From NCBI GenBank assembly GCA_900659855.1, contig CAACVI010000001.1:49179-113178 (forward strand): DNA of 64,000 nucleotides. Direction: 5' to 3'. This stretch comes from Candidatus Desulfarcum epimagneticum (lineage in GTDB: Bacteria; Desulfobacterota; Desulfobacteria; Desulfobacterales; CR-1). The translations under genes and the position numbers were made by a program. The notes below the pieces were generated by a model. That model saw only the letters and a list, made by a program, of their open reading frames with translations. It was not told where the DNA came from and did not search any database. The number at the start of each line of letters is the position of its first letter. Position 1 is the first letter of the stretch. Of the stretch, positions 25,833 to 33,669 are shown piece after piece.

Positions 25833-26239
25833 CACTTTTTCTCCTTCGGGTTGTCGATGTGGCAATCCCAGCAATACGGCTTCACCGACGCGTAGTTGTG
25901 GCATCGGTCGCAAAACTCCGCTTTGTTCGAGTGACAGTCCAGGCAGGTGTTGGAAAGGCTCATTTCAAACTCCTGGCCTTTGCTGTTGATGTATTTCCGG
26001 GTCGCGTCCCTGACCACAGTGTCTCTCCATACGTCCAGAAGCTGCATATGCTCAGACTTCATATACGCTTTGTCCCGGACGCATTCCTTCGCGGCCTTGG
26101 CTTTTTCGGTATACACGACCTCGGGCGTGGGCGCGGCCTTTCCATGGTTATACCAGAAGGGAAAGATCGCGATCAAAACAAAAATCGCCAAGCCGATCAT
26201 GATCACATTTTTATCGCCAGTCTGAATTTTATTCGGCAT
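25832..26239 (-). CDS. dsrJ: DsrMKJOP complex triheme cytochrome c DsrJ
   Basis: Periplasmic membrane-anchored cytochrome. From the ATG at 26239 (after GGAGGAATAAT) it is 135 residues with one N-terminal transmembrane helix (VIMIGLAIFVLIAIFPFWY) and three CxxCH haem sites: CLDCH, CDRCH and CWDCH. An extra cysteine in KECVRDKAY matches the unusual Cys ligand described for one DsrJ haem. It follows dsrK with one base between the stop and the ATG and overlaps dsrO. Confidence 0.95.
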   Translation of the reverse strand: MPNKIQTGDKNVIMIGLAIFVLIAIFPFWYNHGKAAPTPEVVYTEKAKAAKECVRDKAYMKSEHMQLLDVWRDTVVRDATRKYINSKGQEFEMSLSNTCLDCHSNKAEFCDRCHNYASVKPYCWDCHIDNPKEKK

Positions 26240-26240
26240 A

Positions 26241-27863
26241 TTATTCCTCCGTTCCAGACAATGGTTCGCCACGCAAGTCGGTGGTTCTTTCGGTTTCACC
26301 GGGCATGACCAGGGCGTTGGCGACCAGTTCCGTCAAACCGGTGACCTCCACCTCCGGCGCCCAGTATTCCATTAATGCGGGAAGCGCCGCCCGGTCGATG
26401 GCGCAGACGCAGGCGAGCATGTTGACTCCATGTGTGTCCCGGACAAACTGAACCGCGTTGGCCCTGGGAAGTCCTCCCGTAAGACGAAGCTCCATGTTTT
26501 CGCCGGCGTTGAGCCCGGCCCCGCTTCCGCAGCAGAATGTCTGCTCCCGGATGGTGTTGGCCGGCATTTCATAAAAATGATTGCAGACATTTTTGATGAC
26601 ATGCCGGGGTTCGTCCAAAAGCCCCATGCCTCTCGCGGGGTTGCAGGAATCATGGAAGGTGACTTTGAGCTTGTCGTTTCTCGATTTGTCCAGCTCCAGC
26701 TTGTCATGCTGGATCAGGTCGGAAAGAAATTCGGCGATGTGAACCATCTTGGTGGACTTCGCGTTTTCGAATTTGGTCCCGGTGATGGGGTTGACCGGCT
26801 CCTCCAGGAAGTCGGCGGGGCCGTTCATGGTGTCCATGTACTGGTTGATGACCCGCCACATGTGGCCGCATTCGCCCCCGAGAATCCATTTGACTCCGAG
26901 CCGCTTGGCCTCGGCGTACATTTTCGCGTTGAGCCGCTTCATGGTTTCGTGGGAGGTGAAAAATCCGAAGTTTCCGCCTTCCGAAGCGTAGGTGCTCCAG
27001 GTGATGTCGAATCCGTATCTCTCCCTTAAATAATGGAAGAGCATCAGGTATCCCATGGCCGTGTAGGTGCCCGGATCGGCGAACACGTCTCCCGAGGGCG
27101 TGATGAACAGGATGTCCGCGCCTTTTCGGTTGAAGCTCGGGTCCACAGTGACGCCGGTGAGGTCCTCAATGTCCTCCACGAAGAAATCGATCATGTCTTT
27201 GAAGGCGTGGGGCTGGATCCCGAGGTGGTTTCCCGTGCGGTAGCAGTTGGCCACCGGGGTGGCGATCCAGTCGATGTTGAGTCCGATGAGGTTCAAAAGC
27301 TCCCGGCCCATGATGGTGATTTCGGCCGTGTCGATGCCGTAAGGGCAGAAGACCGAGCAGCGCCGGCACTCCGAGCATTGGAACAGGTAGTACCACCACT
27401 CTTTCAAAACGTCCAGGGTCATGGGCCGGGCGCCGCCGATTTTCCCAAGTATTTTACCGACTTTGGTGAAATCGTTCCGGTAGATGGAGCGAAGCAGCTC
27501 GGCTCTGACCACCGGCATGTTTTTGGGATCCCCGGTCCCGATGAAAAAATGGCATTTGTCGGCGCACGCGCCGCATCTGACGCATATATCCATAAAGACT
27601 TTAAAGGAGCGGAATTTTTCAAGGCGCTCCCTGAATCCTTCGGATATAATCTCCTGCCAGTTTTCGGGAAGCTTCCAGTCCTCTTCCGTGGGGTCCCATT
27701 TTCTGGCGTTGGGAAGACCCAGGTACTTCACGCTTTTGGGGTTGGAGGCGTAGCAGTACATCCCCTTTCTTATATGGGTCGGGGTGTCCATCCATCCCGT
27801 CGCGGGGGGGCGGTGGTCTATCCCTGAAAACAGTTCATCTGGTTTTCCAAGATCGTCTGACAT
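26241..27863 (-). CDS. dsrK: DsrMKJOP complex catalytic iron-sulfur subunit DsrK (HdrD-like)
   Basis: Cytoplasmic subunit resembling the heterodisulfide reductase catalytic subunit; it is believed to reduce the DsrC trisulfide made by dissimilatory sulfite reductase. The 540 residues have two [4Fe-4S] motifs (CVRCGACADKCHFF near residue 95; CSECRRCSVFCPYG near 165) and the CCG domain for a noncubane [4Fe-4S] cluster (CCGSGAGLNAGENMELRL near 450). AAGGAG sits seven bases before the ATG, three bases after the dsrM stop. Dsr complexes of sulfate reducers have this exact gene order. Confidence 0.97.
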   Translation of the reverse strand: MSDDLGKPDELFSGIDHRPPATGWMDTPTHIRKGMYCYASNPKSVKYLGLPNARKWDPTEEDWKLPENWQEIISEGFRERLEKFRSFKVFMDICVRCGACADKCHFFIGTGDPKNMPVVRAELLRSIYRNDFTKVGKILGKIGGARPMTLDVLKEWWYYLFQCSECRRCSVFCPYGIDTAEITIMGRELLNLIGLNIDWIATPVANCYRTGNHLGIQPHAFKDMIDFFVEDIEDLTGVTVDPSFNRKGADILFITPSGDVFADPGTYTAMGYLMLFHYLRERYGFDITWSTYASEGGNFGFFTSHETMKRLNAKMYAEAKRLGVKWILGGECGHMWRVINQYMDTMNGPADFLEEPVNPITGTKFENAKSTKMVHIAEFLSDLIQHDKLELDKSRNDKLKVTFHDSCNPARGMGLLDEPRHVIKNVCNHFYEMPANTIREQTFCCGSGAGLNAGENMELRLTGGLPRANAVQFVRDTHGVNMLACVCAIDRAALPALMEYWAPEVEVTGLTELVANALVMPGETERTTDLRGEPLSGTEE

Positions 27864-27866
27864 TCG

Positions 27867-28901
27867 TTACTCCTTTTCTTCCGTCTGAGGCGCCTCAGCG
27901 GTTGTTGTTTTTTCCACCGGAAGTCCGGCCCCGATCATTTTTTCCCTGAAATCGTCCTCGTACTCTTCATAGGTGTGCACATGGACGGGGTAATTCCAAG
28001 GATTCACATGCCGCCTGGCCCGGGTGTCGGCGGTGAGATTTCGCGTGGGGCTTAAAAACACGCCTCCCAGGTGCATCAGTTTGCTGAAGGGAAAATAGAT
28101 CAGAAGAACGCTTACAAAAAACAGGTGAACGAAGAACACGCCGCCGATTCCCTCGGGAATCACCGGGTGGAAGGTCACCAGGCCCATGGCGAGCTGTTTC
28201 GCGGCCACCACGTCGATTTTTGTGAAATAACGCATCATGATTCCCGATATGGCGATTCCCAGGATAATGAAAAGGGGAAAATAATCGGCCGCCAGGGAAA
28301 TATAGCGGACATGGGGCAAAACGATCCGGCGGACCAGAAGGAACAGCGCGCCGGCCAGAAGGAGGACGCCGGAGATCAGAATTCCGGGGAGGCCGATCTG
28401 CAAAAATCCGTCCAGCTTTTCCAGGAAGGCCACCGGCGCCGGAACCGGCTCTAAGAAAAAACGCATATGCCGGGCGAGCACGGTGAAAAAAGACCAGTGA
28501 AAGGCCAGCGCCCCCAGCCAGAGCCAGATTTCCAGCTTGTAGGAAATTTTGGACCCGTCCTTCACAATTCCCGCCCGGGTGTTTCGGAACAATGATCTGA
28601 AAAACAGGATTTCCATGATCATTCGCAAAACAACCGCGCCTTTGGAGGAGGGATTGTCGATTTTGTTCTGTTTGATCCAGGGCAGCGATTTCTGCTGTCC
28701 GCATGTCGTGGGAATGCGGAAGGGAACCGGGGACCGCGCCCAGTTCATGACGCGCCAGATCACGCCCGCCAGGAAAATGACGATGGCCAGGTAGGGGATC
28801 ACGATGCCGAACAGCGCCTGCAACCCGGCTTCGCTCCCCGCGTAGGACACCAGGAACAGCGCGATAGCCGCCAGGAGGGACCACATGTATTTTACATTCA
28901 T
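27867..28901 (-). CDS. dsrM: DsrMKJOP complex cytochrome b subunit DsrM
   Basis: Di-haem cytochrome b of the NarI type that takes electrons from menaquinol and passes them to DsrK. The 344 residues show about six transmembrane helices (first at residues 5-40) and conserved histidines in ALAFHWSFFTVLARHMRFF and VTFHPVIPEG. A C-terminal cytoplasmic tail is rich in Glu/Asp (TYEEYEDDFREKM). A GAGG sits before the ATG at 28901. It is the first structural gene of the complex. Confidence 0.94.
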   Translation of the reverse strand: MNVKYMWSLLAAIALFLVSYAGSEAGLQALFGIVIPYLAIVIFLAGVIWRVMNWARSPVPFRIPTTCGQQKSLPWIKQNKIDNPSSKGAVVLRMIMEILFFRSLFRNTRAGIVKDGSKISYKLEIWLWLGALAFHWSFFTVLARHMRFFLEPVPAPVAFLEKLDGFLQIGLPGILISGVLLLAGALFLLVRRIVLPHVRYISLAADYFPLFIILGIAISGIMMRYFTKIDVVAAKQLAMGLVTFHPVIPEGIGGVFFVHLFFVSVLLIYFPFSKLMHLGGVFLSPTRNLTADTRARRHVNPWNYPVHVHTYEEYEDDFREKMIGAGLPVEKTTTAEAPQTEEKE

Positions 28902-28984
28902 TTAACTCAGCCTCATTTGATATTATATGGTTTTAATATGATAAAATCCAAACGATTCCGAAAAAAAACGAAACATGCCCGGGG

Positions 28985-29542
28985 TCAGGCCCCGGCCGCC
29001 GGATCGTCGCCGAATTTTTCGAATTCCTCCGGGGATGGCTCAGCCACCAGTCCGGCGCGCTCGAACACTGTGAATGTACGGTTCCGGACCTCCAGCGCTT
29101 TTAAATGGTATACCTTTTCCCGTTTTTCCATGTAAAGGTCAAAGGCGATGAAGCCGACCGAGTCGATCCTGGATTCGAAATCCAGCAGATCCGCGAGCAC
29201 GGCGCTTTTTTTTGAGTCGGGGAACAGGTCCCGGATGATTTTTTTTAGCCCATGGACGAAAAAAACGGCCTGGGATGGGGTGAAATTCTGGAGGGCGCGG
29301 ATTTTGATCAGGGGGTCCAGGATGGACTCCAGCTTTTCCCGGTCGGTTTCGCCGGTCAGCGCGTCAAACAGAGCGGACAGAGTTCGGGAGGCGGTTCGGC
29401 CGACGGGATTGGCGAAGGGGTCTTTTTGCCTTTTTAAAAAAGCGGCGGTGTCCGGGGGATAGGAGTCAACCGTCTGGTTGAACCATTTTTTGATGATTTT
29501 GTCTCGCTGCTCTTCGATCGTTTTTTTAAATAAAGCGTCCAT
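28985..29542 (-). CDS. RsbRD_N-domain protein heading the dsr operon
   Basis: A 185-residue soluble protein that begins like the RsbT co-antagonist RsbRD N-terminal domain family (MDALFKKTIEEQRDKIIKKW). It ends in a short acidic tail (EPSPEEFEKFGDDPA). Members of this family precede dsrM in many sulfate reducers and are assumed to be sensory or regulatory; no function is established. It is followed by dsrMKJOP after 83 bases and lies behind a good promoter. A 16-base tandem duplication overlaps the start codon (29527-29558), and the ribosome-binding site is poor. Confidence 0.8.
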   Translation of the reverse strand: MDALFKKTIEEQRDKIIKKWFNQTVDSYPPDTAAFLKRQKDPFANPVGRTASRTLSALFDALTGETDREKLESILDPLIKIRALQNFTPSQAVFFVHGLKKIIRDLFPDSKKSAVLADLLDFESRIDSVGFIAFDLYMEKREKVYHLKALEVRNRTFTVFERAGLVAEPSPEEFEKFGDDPAAGA

Positions 29543-29672
29543 TAAATAAAGCGTCCACCCAAGCGGGGGCCGCCCCTTTGCATGCTGGATCGGTGTTCGT
29601 AACCTGTTGATTTTAATGCGCGACTGATGCCCGCGTCAGCGTTCGGGGCCTCCTGTCGAATTTCAGGATAAT

Positions 29673-29701
29673 CCTATACCGTACTATCTTTTTTCTGTCA
29701 A
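29673..29701 (-). promoter_or_regulatory. Sigma70-type promoter of the dsr operon
   Basis: On the minus strand, TTGACA, a 17-base spacer, then TATAGG. The transcript would start about 125 bases before the RsbRD_N-domain gene and run through dsrMKJOP to the terminator at 23710-23742. No other promoter of similar quality is visible in the gap. Confidence 0.65.
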
Positions 29702-29769
29702 GAATAAACTCGGATTCTTTTTTTCAGGCCCCGCGCGGTTTCTTTAGCGCCGGCCCCGCCGCCGGGGCC

Positions 29770-30135
29770 CTATTCATGGCCTTCGCGTTTCACCAGTTCG
29801 TGGTGCCAGCAGGCGAATTCATACATTCCGCGAAAGCGGTCGTCCCCGCTCATCATCCCCAGGCAGATGTCCATGGCTCCCTGGCCGTAGGCGTTGCTGT
29901 AATCGTCGAAGGTTCTGGACTGGAGAAATTCCCGGATCAGGGTCCGGCTGGTTCGCCGGGTCTTGTCCTTCCGAATGTCAATGGGGTCTTTGGGCGCCAG
30001 AAAAGGGTCCCACTCCTCGTATCCCCTTTTCAGAATATGTTTCCGGCGCTTCTCGGACATGCTGTCGAAAATCGCCTGTTTTTTTTCCTCTTCCTCCCGG
30101 AGCATCTCCGGGGTTTTGCCGGGACCGTCAGTCAT
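29770..30135 (-). CDS. Conserved hypothetical protein, partner of YkgJ-type gene
   Basis: A 121-residue soluble protein from the ATG at 30135, which overlaps the upstream gene by eight bases. It has a Glu/Lys-rich helical start (EMLREEEEKKQAIFDSMSEK) and an arginine-rich middle with DPFLAPKDPIDIRKDKTRR. It ends in a histidine/cysteine-containing segment (YEFACWHHELVKREGHE). I do not recognise a named family; similar small proteins follow YkgJ genes in other sulfate reducers, as far as I recall. Function unknown. Confidence 0.7.
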   Translation of the reverse strand: MTDGPGKTPEMLREEEEKKQAIFDSMSEKRRKHILKRGYEEWDPFLAPKDPIDIRKDKTRRTSRTLIREFLQSRTFDDYSNAYGQGAMDICLGMMSGDDRFRGMYEFACWHHELVKREGHE

Positions 30136-30850
30136 TTTTTTTCCTCCCCGCCGTTTTTCCCCCGGCCGCCGAGTCACCGTCTTTTTCGCCGGTTTTCTTT
30201 TCAGGGGCGATCCCGAGATATTCGTCGTTGTAGTCAGTCAGAAGGGCCATGGACAATGGAAGCAGAAGCTCGGCTATTTTGGAATGCCTGGACTGGACGC
30301 TTCCGGCGTATTCTTCGGAAATCCTGTAAAGGGCCCGGTGGATGGCGTCCAGATTGGCGGTGGGGTACTTTTCATTTTCCAGAAAACCGGACATGCCGCA
30401 GGTGTGGCCCCGGCCGCCGATGGAGGTGGGGATGCCGTACAGCCGGCATGTGATGGGGCGGCTCTCATACAGGTCGCACATGTCGTCGTCATTTAAAAGG
30501 GGACACCGGACCCGCTCCAGGGACATCTCCGCCATGATCTCGAATTCGTCTTTTCCCTTGTCCAGGTCCTGGCTCGCCTTTCGCTTGATTCGATACACGT
30601 CCCGGTCCGCCCGGTTGGCTTTTTTCAGTATTTTTTCCTTTTTTTCAGTGTCTGTCAGCGCGTCAAAACGATCCTTGATATACATGGCCTCAATGAGGCT
30701 GAGATCGAAAAGTGCGTGGCAGCAGTCCGAGCACTTCACCGCGCATCTCACCTTGTCGCCATGCAGCGCCTCCACTTCTGAAAAGGCTTTGTCCACTTGT
30801 TTCACCAGTTTTTCATACTCTGAAAAACCGGCCTCCGCGTTTTTGATCAT
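30128..30850 (-). CDS. YkgJ-type cysteine-cluster protein
   Basis: A 240-residue member of the YkgJ/Fe-S-or-zinc cysteine-cluster family. Cysteines are arranged as CAVKCSDCCHALFDLSLIEA (about residues 41-60) and CPLLNDDDMCDLYESRPITC (about residues 133-152), with a further HTCGMSGFL. The cluster is believed to bind a metal; no activity is known for most members. AAGGA sits before the ATG at 30850. The C-terminus is lysine-rich (KKTGEKDG onward). It forms a two-gene unit with the small gene downstream. Confidence 0.85.
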   Translation of the reverse strand: MIKNAEAGFSEYEKLVKQVDKAFSEVEALHGDKVRCAVKCSDCCHALFDLSLIEAMYIKDRFDALTDTEKKEKILKKANRADRDVYRIKRKASQDLDKGKDEFEIMAEMSLERVRCPLLNDDDMCDLYESRPITCRLYGIPTSIGGRGHTCGMSGFLENEKYPTANLDAIHRALYRISEEYAGSVQSRHSKIAELLLPLSMALLTDYNDEYLGIAPEKKTGEKDGDSAAGGKTAGRKKND

Positions 30851-30861
30851 GATTCGGTTCC

Positions 30862-30907
30862 TTAAATTGGGTTTGTTTTGCAGGGGCGGCCCCCTGTGGC
30901 CGCCCCT
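30862..30907. repeat. GC-rich hairpin repeat, copy 1 (reverse orientation)
   Basis: A ten-base perfect stem AGGGGCGGCC/GGCCGCCCCT (30882-30891 and 30898-30907) with the flank ATTGGGTTTGTTTTGC. Read in reverse it matches copy 2 at 32741-32781 over about 40 bases, including the flank. Copies 1 and 2 sit on opposite sides of mnmE in inverted orientation. Confidence 0.75.
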
Positions 30908-30935
30908 TTTGTGTTTTTCGTTTATAGGGTTTGTT

Positions 30936-31082
30936 GGCGTCGTAAAAAATCCGATCTACGGCGTTGCAGCGCTTATTTTGAATTGAGGCATACTACATGT
31001 ATTGCCTCAATTCAAAATAACCACTACGCCTTGTATATCGAATTTTTAACTTAGCCATCCCAAACTTTTTTACGAGTTTATC
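30936..31082. repeat. Dispersed palindromic element, copy B
   Basis: About 147 bases in the gene-free stretch between the YkgJ-type gene and mnmE. The core 18-base inverted repeat is TTATTTTGAATTGAGGCA (30973-30990) against TGCCTCAATTCAAAATAA (31003-31020), with loop TACTACATGTAT. The compensating G/C pair at one position relative to copy A (T/A) keeps the stem intact. The outer right end reads TACGAGTTTATC, shared in reverse with copy C. Confidence 0.9.
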
Positions 31083-31159
31083 AGGGTTTGTTGGGTTAAA
31101 GATTTATGGCCGCCCTCATGTTTTTTGTTCGCCGGTCTGTCAGGTTCCAGCCGCGCGGA

Positions 31160-31175
31160 TGTTTCACGTGAAACA
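31160..31175. other. parS centromere site, copy 1
   Basis: TGTTTCACGTGAAACA, a perfect 16-base palindrome and an exact match to the ParB-binding parS consensus TGTTNCACGTGAAACA. It lies 5 bases beyond the mnmE 3' end. Such sites cluster near the chromosomal replication origin. Confidence 0.9.
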
Positions 31176-31179
31176 ATTT

Positions 31180-32589
31180 TTATTTCCCCACGCAAAATGT
31201 CTGAAAAATTTTGTCCAGAACATCCTCCCCGGTTTCGGCTCCCGTCACCTGATCCACGCTTTGAAGGGCGTCGCCCAGCTCAATGGCCGCCAGCTCCGGG
31301 GCGTCGTCTCCCCGGCGGATCAGGTCCAGGGCGCTTCCGGCATGGGCCAGGGCCCGCTCCAGGGCCGTGGTCTGCCTCAGGTTCGGGACGATGTCCCGCC
31401 CGGGGTCAAACGCCTCCGGGCGCCCGGCCCGCTTAAAAATAACGTTTTTCAGCTCCTCCAGGCCGCGGCCCGTCAAAGCGGAGATCTCCGCGGTTTCCAG
31501 ACCCTCCGGGATTCCGCCCAGGTCCACGTCTTTTCCCTTCGTCAGGTCTGTTTTATTGATCGTCAGGATGGGATCGCGGGCCTTGAGCATGTCATAAACC
31601 GTCCGGTCATCTTCGTTGATTCCCAGCGCCCCGTCAACCATAAAAAGAACAATGTCCGATTCCTTGACGCGCTCAAGGGTTTTTTGGATGCCCCGGCGTT
31701 CCACAGGGTCCGGCGACTCCCTGAGCCCGGCGGAGTCGATGAGGGTGGCGAAAAGCCCCTGAATGGCCGCCGGCTCGGAGATATAGTCCCGGGTGGCCCC
31801 CGGCTCCGGGGACACAATGGCCCGCTCGTATCCCAGGAGCGCGTTGAGCAGGGTGGATTTTCCCACGTTGGGCTTTCCGGCGATGACGATTTTGACGCCT
31901 TCCCGGATCGCGCCGAGCCGGCGGTGGTTTTCGATGAGGCCCTCCAGTTTTTGAATCACACGGCGCTCAAATTCCGATATCATGGCTTTGGGGAAACCCG
32001 GATCGCCGGCGTCCTCGGAAAAATCGATGGACGCCTCGATTTGGGCCAGGGCCGTCACCAGAGAGTCCCGGATTTCCCCCGCGCTTCGTCCCATCCCGCC
32101 TTTCAGATGGGCCGCGGCGGCCCGAAGGGCGGTGGATGACCGGGATTGGATGATGTCGATGACGGCCTCGGCCTGGGTGAGGTCCATGCGGCCATTTAAA
32201 AAAGCCCGCCGGGTAAATTCCCCGGGCTCCGCCGGCCGGGCGCCTTTTGCCAGGATCAGGGCCAGGATTTCCCGAACGGCCGCCGGACCGGAATGGGAGT
32301 GAATTTCCGTCACATCCTCCCCGGTGTAAGAACCGGGCGCCCGCATGGCGCAGACCAGGGCCTCGTCCAGAACATGGGCGTCGGCGGGGTCCTGGATGAA
32401 CCCGTGGCGAAGGCGGTGGGAGACAAATCCCGGTTCAGGGGCTTTCCCGGCGGATCTGGACGGCCGAAAAATCGCGCCGGCGATCTCCAGGGCCTTTGGG
32501 CCTGAAATCCGGATGATGGCGATCCCTCCCGGTCCCGGGGGGGTGGACACGGCCGCGATGGTGTCGGAATTCGAGCAGGACGGTCTCAT
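31180..32589 (-). CDS. mnmE: tRNA modification GTPase MnmE
   Basis: GTPase that with MnmG modifies the wobble uridine of several tRNAs (cmnm5U). From the ATG at 32589 it is 469 residues: an N-terminal tetrahydrofolate-binding domain (TIAAVSTPPGPGGIAIIRIS), a helical domain, a Ras-like G domain (GKPNVGKSTLLNALLGYERA near residue 220; DSAGLRESPDPVE; NKTD), and the conserved C-terminal FCVGK with its essential cysteine. A GTG 18 bases upstream is an alternative start. The two parS sites flank it. Confidence 0.96.
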   Translation of the reverse strand: MRPSCSNSDTIAAVSTPPGPGGIAIIRISGPKALEIAGAIFRPSRSAGKAPEPGFVSHRLRHGFIQDPADAHVLDEALVCAMRAPGSYTGEDVTEIHSHSGPAAVREILALILAKGARPAEPGEFTRRAFLNGRMDLTQAEAVIDIIQSRSSTALRAAAAHLKGGMGRSAGEIRDSLVTALAQIEASIDFSEDAGDPGFPKAMISEFERRVIQKLEGLIENHRRLGAIREGVKIVIAGKPNVGKSTLLNALLGYERAIVSPEPGATRDYISEPAAIQGLFATLIDSAGLRESPDPVERRGIQKTLERVKESDIVLFMVDGALGINEDDRTVYDMLKARDPILTINKTDLTKGKDVDLGGIPEGLETAEISALTGRGLEELKNVIFKRAGRPEAFDPGRDIVPNLRQTTALERALAHAGSALDLIRRGDDAPELAAIELGDALQSVDQVTGAETGEDVLDKIFQTFCVGK

Positions 32590-32679
32590 GGGCTGACTCT
32601 TGCGCACAAAAAGGTTGATGTGGAAAAACAGATCATGGTATTCATACTATATGAATGACGCCGTCCGGAAAGACCCGAA

Positions 32680-32695
32680 TGTTTCACGTGAAACA
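32680..32695. other. parS centromere site, copy 2
   Basis: TGTTTCACGTGAAACA, again a perfect match, 91 bases upstream of the mnmE start and 1,520 bases from copy 1. Both copies are palindromes, so no strand can be assigned. Confidence 0.9.
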
Positions 32696-32740
32696 TTTGC
32701 CCGGAGTCCGGCAAACCCAAAAATCAGTCAAACGAAAGAG

Positions 32741-32781
32741 AGGGCGGCCACAATGGGCCGCCCCTGCCAAACAAACCCAAT
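32741..32781. repeat. GC-rich hairpin repeat, copy 2
   Basis: The stem GGGCGGCC/GGCCGCCC around ACAATG is followed by CCTGCCAAACAAACCCAA. It matches copy 1 in the opposite orientation. It lies just before the likely trmO start and inside the longer open frame, which argues that the frame upstream of 32789 is not translated. Confidence 0.75.
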
Positions 32782-32788
32782 AAACGCA

Positions 32789-33208
32789 ATGAACTCTACA
32801 AACTCGTTTCGCCTTTTTCCTGTGGGCCTGGTTTTAAAAACCGAATCCGACGTTCGAATACGGATTTATCCGGAATACGCCGGGGCCATGCCGGGCCTTG
32901 AGCAGTTTTCCCATATCCTGGCGCTGTGGTGGTTTCATGAAAATGACAACGCCCGGGAGCGGGGGACTTTGCGGGTCCATCCCCGGGGGGACAAAAAAAA
33001 TCCCCTCACCGGTGTGTTCGCCACCCGGTCCCCGGCGCGGCCCAATCTCATCGCCGTCACTCCATGCCGAATCGAAAGGATCGAGGAGGCGGACATCATC
33101 GTGGACGACATCGACGCCTTTCATCACACCCCGGTCATTGATGTCAAACCGTATTTTCCCCTTCGGGACCCGGACGCCGTGATTCGGACCCCGGAATGGG
33201 CCAAATAG
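32789..33208 (+). CDS. trmO: tRNA m6t6A37 methyltransferase TrmO (TsaA-like)
   Basis: SAM-dependent methyltransferase of the TsaA/VirR beta-barrel family that methylates N6 of t6A37 in tRNA-Thr. From the ATG at 32789 it is 139 residues starting MNSTNSFRLFPVGLVLKTES. The family blocks are VFATRSPARPNLIAVTPCRI and DDIDAFHHTPVIDVKPYFP. The longer frame begins with TTG at 32600 and runs across a parS site and a hairpin repeat, so I reject that extension. No good ribosome-binding site precedes 32789, which keeps the exact start uncertain. Confidence 0.82.
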   Translation: MNSTNSFRLFPVGLVLKTESDVRIRIYPEYAGAMPGLEQFSHILALWWFHENDNARERGTLRVHPRGDKKNPLTGVFATRSPARPNLIAVTPCRIERIEEADIIVDDIDAFHHTPVIDVKPYFPLRDPDAVIRTPEWAK

Positions 33209-33221
33209 ACGGCCGGGTCGG

Positions 33222-33647
33222 TCACGCGTCGGAGGAGGAAACCCGTCGTCGCAGTCGTTTTTGCGCGCTGTTTCGACGTTTGTCCTCCAGGCGCCGGACC
33301 CGGGAGGCGTTCGGGGGCTTTGATTTCACGCGGCGTCTGGGTTTTTGGGCCGCTTTTCGGATCAGTCGGGACAGCCGTTCAATGGCGTCCTCGCGGTTTC
33401 GCTCCCGGCTTCGAAAACGCCGGGCGTCAATGACGATGACCCGGTCCTTGCTCATCCGGGACCCGGCCAGGCGCGCCAGGCGATCTTGGACCGGCCCGGG
33501 CAGTCCCGGGGAACGGCCGGCGTCGAAGCGGAGCTGGACCGCTGTGGAAACCTTGTTGACGTTTTGCCCCCCGGGCCCCGAGGCCCGGACAAAGGAAAAG
33601 ATCAGCTCTTTTTCGTTTAAAAAAATGCCCGGGGCGATTTCAATCAT
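33222..33647 (-). CDS. arfB: Alternative ribosome-rescue factor ArfB
   Basis: Peptidyl-tRNA hydrolase that rescues stalled ribosomes lacking a stop codon. The 141 residues have the GGQ catalytic motif in VRASGPGGQNVNKVSTAVQL (about residues 20-39) and, unlike class I release factors, no codon-recognition domain. The C-terminal tail is extremely basic (RRRVKSKPPNASRVRRLEDK onward), as expected for the helix that enters the mRNA channel. Convergent with trmO, with 13 bases between stops. Confidence 0.92.
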   Translation of the reverse strand: MIEIAPGIFLNEKELIFSFVRASGPGGQNVNKVSTAVQLRFDAGRSPGLPGPVQDRLARLAGSRMSKDRVIVIDARRFRSRERNREDAIERLSRLIRKAAQKPRRRVKSKPPNASRVRRLEDKRRNSAQKRLRRRVSSSDA

Positions 33648-33669
33648 GGCGCTCTTTTCGTAAATTCAG

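Noticed and set aside
32600..32788. Longer TTG-initiated start for trmO.
   Set aside because: The extra 63 codons cross a parS site and a hairpin repeat, and the family begins near the ATG at 32789.
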